Shown piece by piece: positions 1 through 6,936 of a stretch of 18,105 bases of DNA (positions within the stretch are counted from its first letter, which is position 1; the number at the start of each line of letters is the position of its first letter). Source of the DNA: Nitrospinae bacterium RIFCSPLOWO2_12_FULL_45_22 (GTDB lineage: Bacteria; 2-12-FULL-45-22); contig MHDQ01000039.1 of the NCBI GenBank assembly GCA_001803565.1, positions 4,304 to 22,408 on the forward strand. Reading direction: 5' to 3'. The notes under the pieces are model-generated. The model made no database searches, was not told where the DNA came from, and saw only the letters and a list, made by a program, of their open reading frames with translations. The position numbers were made by a program, and so were the translations under genes.

Positions 1-570
1 CGATGTGGTAAGATATGTTGCCCAATCTGCCAGGAGTCCCGCAAAAAAGGCCGAGACAGTAAGGTTTACCTTAAGCCCCCGCAGCATCTTAAATACCCCG
101 TAACCGGCAAAGGAACCTATCACACCCATAGATACTATATCTGCTCCCCAGGTGCTCAAGCCACCATGGGCCAGGAAGAGGGCCTGGATGAGCAGTGCTA
201 CCGCAGTGATAAGGATGCTTATCGCAGGCCCAACGGCTATGGCAGACATCCCCGTACCTGCCGGGTGGGAGCAGGTGCCGGCTGTGGGAACCGGGACCGG
301 CATACAGGAGACGATAAAGACCACAGCGGCCATAAGACCCACCAGGGGCTTAAAGGATATATCTCGTTTTGAAATGGTATTGAGCCGCCAGAGCCCATAA
401 GCTACAAAGGGCATGGCAACCGCAAGCCAGAGCGCTGCCCAGTTGAGGGGTAAAATTCCTTCAGAGATATGCATGGCATAAGAGTCTTCCGGGAGAAATA
501 CCAACAATGCTAAAGTCATAAAAGCAATAAATAATCTTAAAACTCTAAATCTCGGATTTAATATAATCAT
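1..570 (-). CDS. cbiM: CbiM, substrate-binding membrane subunit of an ECF cobalt transporter (3' end cut by window)
   Basis: The reverse strand encodes 190 residues from ATG at 570, preceded by a strong ribosome site (AGGAGGAG, about 575-583), and stays open to the window edge. CbiM is the integral membrane S-type component that captures Co2+ and works with CbiN/CbiQ/CbiO in the inner membrane to feed cobalamin synthesis. Residues 1-32 form a signal peptide ending in DSYA, followed by MHISEGILP: in the CbiM/NikM family the exposed Met-His N terminus is a metal ligand. The family signature GTCSHPAGTG is present, with several hydrophobic segments after it. About 40-50 C-terminal residues are missing. 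The gene lies 12 bases after the beta-barrel gene and downstream of two cobalamin riboswitches, so B12-repressed expression is expected. NikM (nickel) is the main alternative, but the riboswitch context favours cobalt. Confidence 0.93.
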   Translation of the reverse strand, partial: MIILNPRFRVLRLFIAFMTLALLVFLPEDSYAMHISEGILPLNWAALWLAVAMPFVAYGLWRLNTISKRDISFKPLVGLMAAVVFIVSCMPVPVPTAGTCSHPAGTGMSAIAVGPAISILITAVALLIQALFLAHGGLSTWGADIVSMGVIGSFAGYGVFKMLRGLKVNLTVSAFFAGLLADWATYLTTS

Positions 571-582
571 ATCTATCTCCTC

Positions 583-1361
583 CTAAAACCGATAGGTTAG
601 GCCGGCAAGGATATGATAATCTGCCTCTGCCTGATTGAGGCCAGCTTTTATCCCGATATCAAGATCGAGGTTTTCGTATAGGGAATAGATAAGGCCTCCC
701 AGTATGAAGGCAGGATGGGTGCTGGAGCCTCTGTCTGGATTTGTTCTCCACCTACATTTCCCACCAGCTTCAGCTTTCTTGTCGCGGTATATTCAGCCGC
801 CAGGGAATAATGCCATACATCCCGCAGCTCTTTACTATTTTTGGTAAAGCCAAGGTTCAGATGCAGAATTATAGGGCCAGTTGCTTTAGTCGAGATAAAC
901 GCCAGGCCATAACTCGTCTTGCCATCGCCAAGCCCTTTTTCATCATCTCCAGTAGGCAGGGTAATGCCTGGCTTCAGGGCAAGGCTCAGGCCCTCCCGGT
1001 CATAAAATCGCCACTTTATTTCAATTCCAATATCAGAAATACCATGTTCGGTTATCATATGGCCCTCGTGATCTCGGAAGCGGAGAAGATGATAGGGAAT
1101 GGAGAGGACAAGGTCTACATTGTCCCTTAATCCGGCTGTGAAGATACTCGCTGGCTCGGTAGCGAAATCATGGTTATCTCTGGCATGTTCTCCAATTAGT
1201 TCTAACTGAAATTTTCCCGCCCCTTGCGTGCCTGTGTCATCGGTAATCAAGGGATGCGCTGCAAATACGTCACCCGACATCAATAATACAATCGCCATAC
1301 TTAGGAAAGCATAGTTATTAAAAATGGAAGATTCCAGGATAGTAAATACTCTCTTAAACAC
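583..1361 (-). pseudogene. Outer-membrane beta-barrel protein of the phenol-degradation MetA type, broken by a -1 frameshift; B12-regulated
   Basis: Starts at GTG 1361 with a GGGAGG ribosome site about 8 bases upstream. An N-terminal signal peptide (hydrophobic residues about 17-34, ending DVFAA) leads into alternating amphipathic beta strands such as KFQLELIGE, VDLVLSIPY and LSLALKPGITLPTGDD, typical of the transporter/porin-like MetA-pathway family. The uninterrupted frame ends at 648 with an aberrant tail. Adding one base in the A-run near 740-742 restores EQNPDRGSSTHPAFILGG and a tail ending in LAGLTYRF, an ideal C-terminal barrel strand with terminal Phe, with stop at 583-585. The repaired protein is 259 residues. 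It is therefore either a fresh pseudogene or a homopolymer sequencing error. Position between the riboswitches and cbiM suggests a role in moving cobalt or corrinoid across the outer membrane; this is inference. Confidence 0.8.
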
Positions 1362-1389
1362 AATCTTTTCCTCCCTTCCGTCGAGGTTA

Positions 1390-1537
1390 TGGGAATGAAA
1401 GGTCTCCTGGCTTAGGACTCCCTACTCGCCGATCTTCCCATCCCGATTATCGGGACAGTGATCTTATTGGCTTTCGTTTCCATCACAGTTGCGGGACAGC
1501 CGGGGATTCTCACCCCATTCCGCTTATTCATTCCCAA
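1390..1537 (-). ncRNA. Cobalamin riboswitch 2 (proximal)
   Basis: On the reverse strand a GGGAATGA/TCATTCCC pair (about 1530-1537 with 1391-1398) closes the aptamer as P1. Inside are the conserved core CTGTCCCGCAACTGTGATG and the B12 box AAGCCAGGAGACC (1401-1413). A perfect TCCCGATAATCGGGA hairpin near 1440-1455 forms a peripheral stem. The P1 stem ends about 13 bases before the GGGAGG ribosome site of the beta-barrel gene and I see no terminator between, so control of translation initiation is the likely mode. Its leader also contains a second aptamer upstream. Confidence 0.93.
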
Positions 1538-1599
1538 GAATTAGTTACTGATCACCGCAGAGGGTCTTATCTACCACCTCCCTCCCCTAAAGGGCCCCA

Positions 1600-1647
1600 A
1601 AATAAAAAATCCCCAATCTCCCAAAATTCCTGGGAAATTGAGGATTG
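1600..1647 (-). terminator. Intrinsic terminator after riboswitch 1
   Basis: Reading the reverse strand, AATCCTCAATTTCCCA pairs with TGGGAGATTGGGGATT, giving a long near-perfect stem with a short loop, followed directly by TTTTTTATTTT. It lies about 60 bases downstream of the first cobalamin aptamer and upstream of the second, the expected place for the expression platform of riboswitch 1. An alternative pairing would act as antiterminator without ligand. Confidence 0.85.
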
Positions 1648-1707
1648 CACCCAGCTTCCTTCATCCTCAACTATACCCCCCTACCCGCGGAGGAGTATTA
1701 GCGACCA

Positions 1708-1901
1708 TCATATAGGCAGGTCTTCTGGCTTGTGGATCACCCTACTACCAACGCCTTCCCACCTTACTGAAATAAGGCAGTGGCTTTACCCTGGCCTCTT
1801 TTCGGCAGGGCTGTTAGTTTCGTCCCCACTCACAGCGGCGGGACCACGACCGCTTCTAACGGCTCTTCCCTTTTAATCCCTAAAAAACGGAACCTATATG
1901 A
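1708..1901 (-). ncRNA. Cobalamin riboswitch 1 (distal, terminator-linked)
   Basis: The reverse strand is closed by a perfect 9-bp P1 (TCATATAGG near 1893-1901 with CCTATATGA near 1708-1716). It holds the canonical B12 box AAGCCAGAAGACCTGCC (1715-1731), the GCCACTGCC element (about 1769-1777) and a CCCGCCGCTGTGAG core variant of the usual CCCGCAACTGTGA. It is the first element of the transcript and is followed by the terminator at 1600-1647, so it probably controls transcription elongation. It differs in sequence from riboswitch 2 outside the core, so it is not a recent copy. Confidence 0.93.
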
Positions 1902-1936
1902 ATGAAAGTCTTTAGTTATTAAACCAAAAATCAACC

Positions 1937-1988
1937 TAAATAGCAAGATAAATTTTTCCTGACAAAATCCAGGGTATGAGCTATTATA
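1937..1988 (-). promoter_or_regulatory. Candidate promoter(s) for the riboswitch-barrel-cbiM transcript
   Basis: Two weak options are visible on the reverse strand: TTGTCA (1960-1965), 17 bases, TATTTA (1937-1942); and a perfect -10 TATAAT (1983-1988) with only a poor -35. Either would start the transcript upstream of riboswitch 1. The region overlaps the plus-strand promoter for the neighbouring gene. Which one is used cannot be decided by eye. Confidence 0.4.
1959..1987 (+). promoter_or_regulatory. Sigma-70-type promoter for the ketoacyl synthase gene
   Basis: CTGACA (1959-1964), exactly 17 bases, TATTAT (1982-1987); both hexamers match consensus at five of six positions. Transcription from about 1994 would leave a leader of about 140 bases before the ATG at 2134. 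The leader contains two small hairpins (CTCCA..TGGAG, about 2031-2051; TGGAG-AAAAC-CTCCA, about 2064-2078). I do not recognise them as a known riboswitch. Confidence 0.55.
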
Positions 1989-2133
1989 AAAATATGATAT
2001 AAAATATTAAGTCAACCCTCTCGTGAAACTCCATTATTAGAACCATTGGAGAATCGGACCTGGAGAAAACCTCCATCCCCTGACAGGCACTACGGAACAT
2101 GGTGGCCAGACTTAGGATGAAGGAGGGATATCT

Positions 2134-2766
2134 ATGAAAAAGAGGGTAGTAATAACCGGATTGGGAGCTATAACACCTTTAGGTACTGGCCGGCAAAAGA
2201 ACTGGGAAAAAGCCTTGCAGGGGAAGTCCGGCATAAGAAGGATCACCATCTTTGACCCCTCACCCTACCCTACCCAGGTTGCCGGTGAAGTACCCGATTT
2301 TGACCCGACTGCTTTTATGGATAGCAAGATGCTCAAGCGTATGGATACTTTTATCCAGTATGCCCTGGTAGCTAGCCTCATGGCCATGGAGGATGCTGGC
2401 CTGGTACCCGAGGGAGTAGATTATATTAATGCCCATGGGACCTCTACCCCTTATAACGATAAGTGCGAGACCCTGGCAATCAAAAAGGTATTTAGAGATC
2501 AGGCCTATAAATTAGCCATTAGCTCCAACAAGTCCATGATTGGGCACTTGATGGGTGCCTCTGGAGGAGTAGAGGCCCTATTTACTATCCTGACGCTATA
2601 TCACGATATCATACCCCCGACCATAAACTATGACCACCCTGATCCAGACTGTGACCTGGATTATGTGCCCAATGTCGCAAGGCCGCAGACGGTTAACGTA
2701 GCCCTTTCTAACTCCTTTGGCTTCGGTGGGGTAAACGGTACCCTGGTATTTAAGAAATATGAATAG
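2134..2766 (+). CDS. Beta-ketoacyl-ACP synthase II (FabF-like) with a large internal deletion
   Basis: ATG at 2134 follows a GGAGGG ribosome site. The family (KAS II) condenses malonyl-ACP with acyl-ACP in fatty-acid or polyketide synthesis. Residues 1-90 match the FabF N terminus ([16 protein letters not shown]). Residues 91-210 match the C-terminal part: [13 protein letters not shown] with catalytic His101, [12 protein letters not shown] with His138, and the terminal [14 protein letters not shown]. The product is 210 residues against about 410 for the family. The roughly 200 missing residues contain the nucleophilic Cys, so the protein cannot condense substrates. The join is at [17 protein letters not shown] (about 2389-2412). 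Both deleted ends normally carry a similar ..A..DAGL.. motif, suggesting recombination or assembly collapse between them. Translation stays in frame across the join. Confidence 0.85.
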   Translation: MKKRVVITGLGAITPLGTGRQKNWEKALQGKSGIRRITIFDPSPYPTQVAGEVPDFDPTAFMDSKMLKRMDTFIQYALVASLMAMEDAGLVPEGVDYINAHGTSTPYNDKCETLAIKKVFRDQAYKLAISSNKSMIGHLMGASGGVEALFTILTLYHDIIPPTINYDHPDPDCDLDYVPNVARPQTVNVALSNSFGFGGVNGTLVFKKYE

Positions 2767-2805
2767 AGGCAAGAGGGAATAGGCGATGGGCTCTGCTGGG
2801 TCATA

Positions 2806-2830
2806 GCCTCTAGCCTCGTGCCTCTAGCCT
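2806..2830. repeat. Short direct repeat GCCTCTAGCCT x2
   Basis: Two identical 11-base units (2806-2816 and 2820-2830) separated by three bases, in the 78-base gap between the ketoacyl synthase and SDR genes. It looks like a fragment of low-complexity interspersed repeat. The upstream GTG at 2818 that would lengthen the next gene lies inside this repeat, which argues against using it as a start. Confidence 0.65.
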
Positions 2831-2844
2831 GGCGAGGAATAACT

Positions 2845-3750
2845 ATGTTATTGATAACGGGTGGAACGGGTTTTGTAGGAAACAGTATAGTAAAGAAAGC
2901 CCTGGATAAAGGGCTAGATGTGAGATTGTTAATTCATCGCCGAAAAAGGCCAGAATTCTCACAACACCCTAAAGTTAACCAGGTGGTAGGAGATATTTTA
3001 CAACCTGAGACCCTGACTAAAGCCTTAGAGGGTGTAGATGCTATTATCCATTTAGTAGGGATTATAGTAGAAACCAAAGGGGCCAGTTTTGAGGCTATCC
3101 ATCATCAAGGCACAATAAATATAGTAACCGCAGCCCAAAAAGCTGGCATTAAAAGGTTCATCCAGATGAGCGCCCTGGGTAGTAGCCCTGCAGCAGCCAG
3201 CCGCTACCATCAGACCAAAGGGAAGGCCGAGGAATATCTTAGGGCCAGTGGCCTTGATTATACCATCTTCCGCCCCTCCATCATCTTCGGCCCAGAAGAT
3301 CAATTTATTAATTGGTTATGTCAGGTAATCAGATACTCTCCCATAATACCTATTATCGGCCCTGGGACTAATAAGCTACAGCCTATCTATGTAGAAGATG
3401 TAGCCGAGTGCTTTATCCAGGCCCTAAATAAGACTGATACCATAGGTAGGAGTTATGACTTAGGGGGGCCAGAACAATTCACTACGGAAGGTCTTATAGA
3501 CCTGCTCCTAAAGCTCCTTAATAAAAATCGCCTAAAGATCCATCTGCCCATCCCGCTTATGAAGCTCAATGCCGGCTTAATGGAAAGGTTCTTGCCTAAT
3601 CCTCCCCTTACACAGGATCAACTCCTCATGCTTCAGCAGGACAATATCTGCGATACCGAGCCTGTAATAAAAGACATCGGGCTCCAGTTGATGTCCCTGG
3701 ATAAAGTTATAAGCCAATACCTTATTGACATTCTCTACTCTTTTTGCTAG
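2845..3750 (+). CDS. Atypical short-chain dehydrogenase, NDUFA9 / NAD(P)-dependent epimerase-like
   Basis: The start chosen is ATG 2845, preceded by CGAGGAAT; the longer GTG 2818 lies in a repeat. The 301-residue product opens with the Rossmann motif TGGTGFVG (residues 5-12) and carries YHQTKGKAEEYL with the SDR-type Tyr and Lys, then GLDYTIFRPSIIFGPED and IYVEDVAECFIQAL. This matches the atypical SDR group that includes the complex I accessory subunit NDUFA9 and YbjT-like proteins, soluble or peripheral NAD(P)-binding proteins often of unknown substrate. It is about the usual length for the family (290-310). The last residues (ILYSFC) run toward an interspersed repeat and may not be conserved. 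It follows the truncated ketoacyl synthase on the same strand. No specific substrate can be inferred. Confidence 0.85.
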   Translation: MLLITGGTGFVGNSIVKKALDKGLDVRLLIHRRKRPEFSQHPKVNQVVGDILQPETLTKALEGVDAIIHLVGIIVETKGASFEAIHHQGTINIVTAAQKAGIKRFIQMSALGSSPAAASRYHQTKGKAEEYLRASGLDYTIFRPSIIFGPEDQFINWLCQVIRYSPIIPIIGPGTNKLQPIYVEDVAECFIQALNKTDTIGRSYDLGGPEQFTTEGLIDLLLKLLNKNRLKIHLPIPLMKLNAGLMERFLPNPPLTQDQLLMLQQDNICDTEPVIKDIGLQLMSLDKVISQYLIDILYSFC

Positions 3751-3775
3751 CTTATTCTGACATTGTCACATTAAA

Positions 3776-3810
3776 GATTGCTTCGTCGCTTGCGATCTTC
3801 GCAATGACAG
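3776..3810. repeat. Interspersed hairpin repeat (ATTGCTTCGTCGCT...CGCAATGAC type)
   Basis: GATTGCTTCGTCGCT is followed by a perfect TTGCGA-TCT-TCGCAA hairpin and TGACAG. From memory, near-identical elements (gattgcttcgtcgct..ctcgcaatgac) are scattered between genes of many environmental diderm genomes. It sits in the 117-base gap between the SDR gene and the molybdopterin gene. A hairpin without a T-run is unlikely to be an efficient terminator. Confidence 0.65.
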
Positions 3811-3867
3811 TTGGTGAACTTTTTATGCCCGTTTATGCCAGGGAACAAAAAAAGGATTTAGGTTACG

Positions 3868-6141
3868 ATGAAACATCATAATTATTCTATTATTGGTCAT
3901 CGCCAGCCAGCGGTAGATGCAGCATCCAAAGCTACAGGACAAGCGCAGTATACCGTGGATATACAATTGCCGGGTATGCTCTGGGGTAAGATATTACGGA
4001 GCAAATATCCCCATGCCCGCATACTCAATATTGATACCAGCAAGGCCGAAAAACTCGCTGGTATTAAGGCAGTAATTACCCATAAAGATACCTTGGGTAA
4101 AAAATTTGGCTTTGTCCGCAATACGGCGGATCAGTACCCCCTGGCCGTGGATAAGGTGCGCTATATTGGCGATGAGATTGCGGCTGTTGCGGCTGTAGCG
4201 GAAGATGTTGCTGAGGAGGCCCTGGCCCTTATCCGGGTGGATTACGAGGTTTTACCGGCTGTCTTTGACCCCCTGGAGGCTATTGACCCAGAAGCACCTC
4301 TGATCCATGACGGACAAAATAATATTAGCGCCCGGCTGGCCTGGGAGTTCGGTAATGTGGAAGAGGGGTTTGGGGAGTCCGATTTTGTCCGGCAGGATAC
4401 CTTTTATACCCAACCGGTTAATCATTGCCCTCTGGAGCCCCATGCCTGTGTAGCCAGCTTTGAGCCCCCTGATCATCTCACGGTCTGGGCCTCTACGCAA
4501 GGGGTATTCTATCTGAGGAACCAGTTGTCCCGTACCCTGGATATGCCTATAAGCAATATAAGGGTTATACGTCCCCAGGTTGGTGGGGCCTTTGGCGGTA
4601 AGATAGAGCTATTCCCTTTCAATGTTTGTGCTGCTATCCTGTCCCAAAAGACCGGCAAGCCGGTAAAGATCGTTTGTACTAGAGAAGAGGTATTCACTGC
4701 TACCCGGTGCCGTCACCCTATGATTATTCATTTAAAAACCGGGGTAAAAAAAGACGGTGCCTTAGTAGCAGTCCAGGCCCGGATTATCCTGGATGGGGGG
4801 GCATATAACAGCACTGGTCCGGTAGCAACTTATTTAGCCGGAGCCTTTCTCTGTCTGCCCTTGAAGGCCCGAAATATCAAATACGAAGGTTTTCGGGTCT
4901 ATACTAATAAACCGGTCTGTGGGGCGCAGCGGGGTCATGCGGTACCCCAGATCCGCTTTGCTATAGAGTCTCAGTTGGATATAATAGCCGAGACACTGGG
5001 CTTAGACCCTATAGAACTCCACTTGAAGAATGCCGTCCAGACAGGAGATGTGACCTTGAATAAGCAGGTCATTACCAGTTGTGGTTTTTCTGAATGTTTA
5101 GAAAAGATTAAGGCCCAGCGATCCCCGGCTCTCCCTGAGGGTAAAGGGATAGGCTTCGCTACCTGTGCCTTTGTGTCTGGCGCTACCTATCACCTATTCT
5201 TTACTACCGAGGCCTTTGCTAATGCTATTATTCAGGCCAATGAGGACGGCACGGTATCCCTTATTACTGGCGTAGCCGATATTGGCCAGGGCTCTGATAC
5301 AGTCCTGGCTATGATAACGGCTGAGGAGCTAGGTATAGGAGTAAAGGATATCAAACTGATAACCGCCGATACTGATCTAACCCCTTATGACTGGGGCTCT
5401 GGCTCCAGCCGGGTTACCTATCAGGCCGGTAATGCCACAAAGATGGCGGCTGCTCAGGTAAAGAAGCTCCTGCTTGAAGCCGTTTCCCATGAGTTAGATG
5501 TCTACCCTGAGGAGCTAGTAGCCCGGGATGGCAGGATATTTGTGAGGGACCGGCCGGAAAAGGGCATATCTTTTGCTGAGGCGGTCTCATTAGCCCAGAA
5601 GTCTACTGGTGGAGAACCTATAATTGGCCAGGGGGAGTTTCAGCCCCAGGAAGCTAAGGTTAACCTCCAGAGTGGTGAAGGAAACACCTCGCCTGCCTAT
5701 AGCTTTGGGGCGCAATTGGCTCAGGTAGAAATAGATAAAGAACTGGGCAAGGTCAAGGTTACTAAGATGGTCGTTGCCCATGACTGTGGTCTGGCTATTA
5801 ACCCCATGGCGATAGAAGGGCAGATTGAAGGCTCTATAGCCATGGGTCACGGCCAGGCCCTATATGAAGAGTTGATACAGGAAAAGGGCCAGACCCTTAA
5901 TGCCGATTTTATCAATTACCGGCTACCAACAGCCCGTGATGTGCCGGAAGTAGAGACTATGCTGGTAGAATCGGTAGACCCCGGGGGGCCTTATGGGGCC
6001 AAAGAGTCAGGCGAGGGGATCATTGTCTCTACTATACCAGCTATTGCCAATGCCATCTCTAATGCTACCGGTGGCCGTATCCATTCCCTACCCCTTACCC
6101 CAGAAAAGCTCCTGAAGGCCCTTGAACAAAAGACAAAATAG
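3868..6141 (+). CDS. Molybdopterin-binding (large) subunit of a xanthine dehydrogenase / 4-hydroxybenzoyl-CoA reductase family enzyme
   Basis: ATG 3868 follows AAAGGATTTAGG. The 757-residue product is full length for the stand-alone catalytic subunit (about 750-790). Visible landmarks are the N-terminal a/b hammerhead (KATGQAQYTVDIQLPGMLWGKI, about 21-42), NHCPLEPHA, the molybdopterin loop QVGGAFGGK (237-245), CGAQRGHAVPQ (351-361), GQGSDTVLAMITAEELG, and GAKESGEG with the catalytic Glu at 716. The family hydroxylates purines, aldehydes or aromatic carbons, or reductively dehydroxylates 4-hydroxybenzoyl-CoA, in the cytoplasm. The wording of several blocks (LPGMLWGKILRS, VYTNKPVCG..RGH, TSCGFSEC) is closest in my memory to HcrA-like proteins. 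The FAD and [2Fe-2S] subunits normally encoded alongside are absent from this window, so the gene is an orphan here; substrate unknown. Confidence 0.9.
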   Translation: MKHHNYSIIGHRQPAVDAASKATGQAQYTVDIQLPGMLWGKILRSKYPHARILNIDTSKAEKLAGIKAVITHKDTLGKKFGFVRNTADQYPLAVDKVRYIGDEIAAVAAVAEDVAEEALALIRVDYEVLPAVFDPLEAIDPEAPLIHDGQNNISARLAWEFGNVEEGFGESDFVRQDTFYTQPVNHCPLEPHACVASFEPPDHLTVWASTQGVFYLRNQLSRTLDMPISNIRVIRPQVGGAFGGKIELFPFNVCAAILSQKTGKPVKIVCTREEVFTATRCRHPMIIHLKTGVKKDGALVAVQARIILDGGAYNSTGPVATYLAGAFLCLPLKARNIKYEGFRVYTNKPVCGAQRGHAVPQIRFAIESQLDIIAETLGLDPIELHLKNAVQTGDVTLNKQVITSCGFSECLEKIKAQRSPALPEGKGIGFATCAFVSGATYHLFFTTEAFANAIIQANEDGTVSLITGVADIGQGSDTVLAMITAEELGIGVKDIKLITADTDLTPYDWGSGSSRVTYQAGNATKMAAAQVKKLLLEAVSHELDVYPEELVARDGRIFVRDRPEKGISFAEAVSLAQKSTGGEPIIGQGEFQPQEAKVNLQSGEGNTSPAYSFGAQLAQVEIDKELGKVKVTKMVVAHDCGLAINPMAIEGQIEGSIAMGHGQALYEELIQEKGQTLNADFINYRLPTARDVPEVETMLVESVDPGGPYGAKESGEGIIVSTIPAIANAISNATGGRIHSLPLTPEKLLKALEQKTK

Positions 6142-6159
6142 CTAAGAGGTCCTCTCTCG

Positions 6160-6295
6160 GTAACTATTCACCGCTGAACCAGACGCTGAGGCGCAGAGTC
6201 TTCTTACGGATCGTAAGGAGTAAGGTGTGAGGGTGAGGGGGCATCTCCTTACGCCTAACGCTCTCACGCCTTACGGGGCGTCTCTGCGGTTACCC
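6160..6295. repeat. Inverted interspersed repeat mosaic (CGCAGAG / CTTACGCC type)
   Basis: The gap between the convergent genes is a composite repeat. A plus-strand AGACGCTGAGGCGCAGAG (about 6171-6188) faces a minus-strand ACCGCAGAGACGC (about 6278-6292). Between them, CGTAAGGAG (6211-6219) pairs with CTCCTTACG (6245-6253), and GTGAG/CTCAC-CCTTAC elements repeat. From memory, the ACCGCAGAGACGC motif is a common dispersed repeat in Desulfobacterota and Planctomycetota-like genomes. The repeat overlaps the 3' end of the minus-strand gene 6271-6858 and supplies its stop codon. Confidence 0.7.
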
Positions 6296-6858
6296 CAGGG
6301 TATTGAGCAATTACCTAAATTGTTACAACTTGTGGGATTTTCTATAGCCGTTATTATCTCTTGTAATTTGCTGCTATATTCTTTTTCTAAGGCAGCTAAT
6401 AGTTGCATCCCTTCCCTGGAGCCCTCAGGATTAGGAGTGATAGCAGCACCCCTTATTCCCCGCTGGGCCAATTCTTCTACGATTAGCTTTTCTATAGCCT
6501 TTAGTTTCTCTCCCCTTGCCCGCTGGTACTCCCCGTATAGTCCTTCTATCTTAGTCGCTACCGTTTGACCATTCTTTTGGAAGCGGTTGATAACTTCTAG
6601 CAGCTTATCATTAATATTAGAGATGGTGTTGGGCTTTGACCATACCAACGATAGAAATTCCCTGGTAAGTAGCTCATCTCTACTTAATATCTTCTCTATA
6701 GCCTCTAGCCTATCTTCACCGGACCAGTATCTGGTTAGCAAGCCGGTGGCCTGGGATATATATTCCTGTTTCTTTATCTCCTCTCTCTCTTCCTGTGTGG
6801 TCTTAATTTCTCTGGTCTTCTCTAAAGCCAGTTCTAAGGCACTCTTTAACTCACTCAC
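6271..6858 (-). CDS. Hypothetical helical protein
   Basis: GTG start at 6858 with GGGGAGGG about 10 bases upstream; the 195-residue product is acidic/basic-rich and almost wholly helical. I do not recognise the family. The start MSELKSALELALEKTREI and the LEALEKEYSSKL-like tail suggest a coiled-coil or helical-bundle cytoplasmic protein, with no signal peptide, transmembrane segment or catalytic motif. The last seven residues (GNRRDAP) are encoded by the interspersed repeat at 6160-6295, so the native C terminus was probably replaced when the repeat arrived, or the repeat was recruited as coding sequence. It is convergent with the molybdopterin gene and has its own promoter candidate, so it is a single-gene unit. 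Confidence 0.7.
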   Translation of the reverse strand: MSELKSALELALEKTREIKTTQEEREEIKKQEYISQATGLLTRYWSGEDRLEAIEKILSRDELLTREFLSLVWSKPNTISNINDKLLEVINRFQKNGQTVATKIEGLYGEYQRARGEKLKAIEKLIVEELAQRGIRGAAITPNPEGSREGMQLLAALEKEYSSKLQEIITAIENPTSCNNLGNCSIPWGNRRDAP

Positions 6859-6907
6859 CCTACCCTCCCCTTATCCCTATACAGGATAATTCAATTATTA
6901 CCATCTT

Positions 6908-6936
6908 TTTATATCGCTATAGGGATCGTAAAGCAA
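6908..6936 (-). promoter_or_regulatory. Candidate promoter for the helical hypothetical gene
   Basis: On the reverse strand TTGCTT (6931-6936), 17 bases, TATAAA (6908-6913); the -10 matches five of six consensus positions, the -35 three of six. Transcription would begin near 6901, about 43 bases before the GTG start. Confidence 0.45.

Noticed and set aside
152-400. Plus-strand open frames over the first 400 bases
   Set aside because: They are antisense to cbiM, whose reverse-strand protein matches its family throughout.
741-1130. 129-codon plus-strand open frame
   Set aside because: It is antisense to the beta-barrel gene, has no recognisable domain, and reflects codon bias on the other strand.
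2800-2832. CRISPR-like array
   Set aside because: There are only two 11-base units with a three-base gap; this is low-complexity repeat, and no array exists elsewhere in the window.
2818-2844. Upstream GTG start for the SDR gene
   Set aside because: It lies inside a direct repeat with no ribosome site, whereas ATG 2845 has one and starts at the Rossmann strand as usual.
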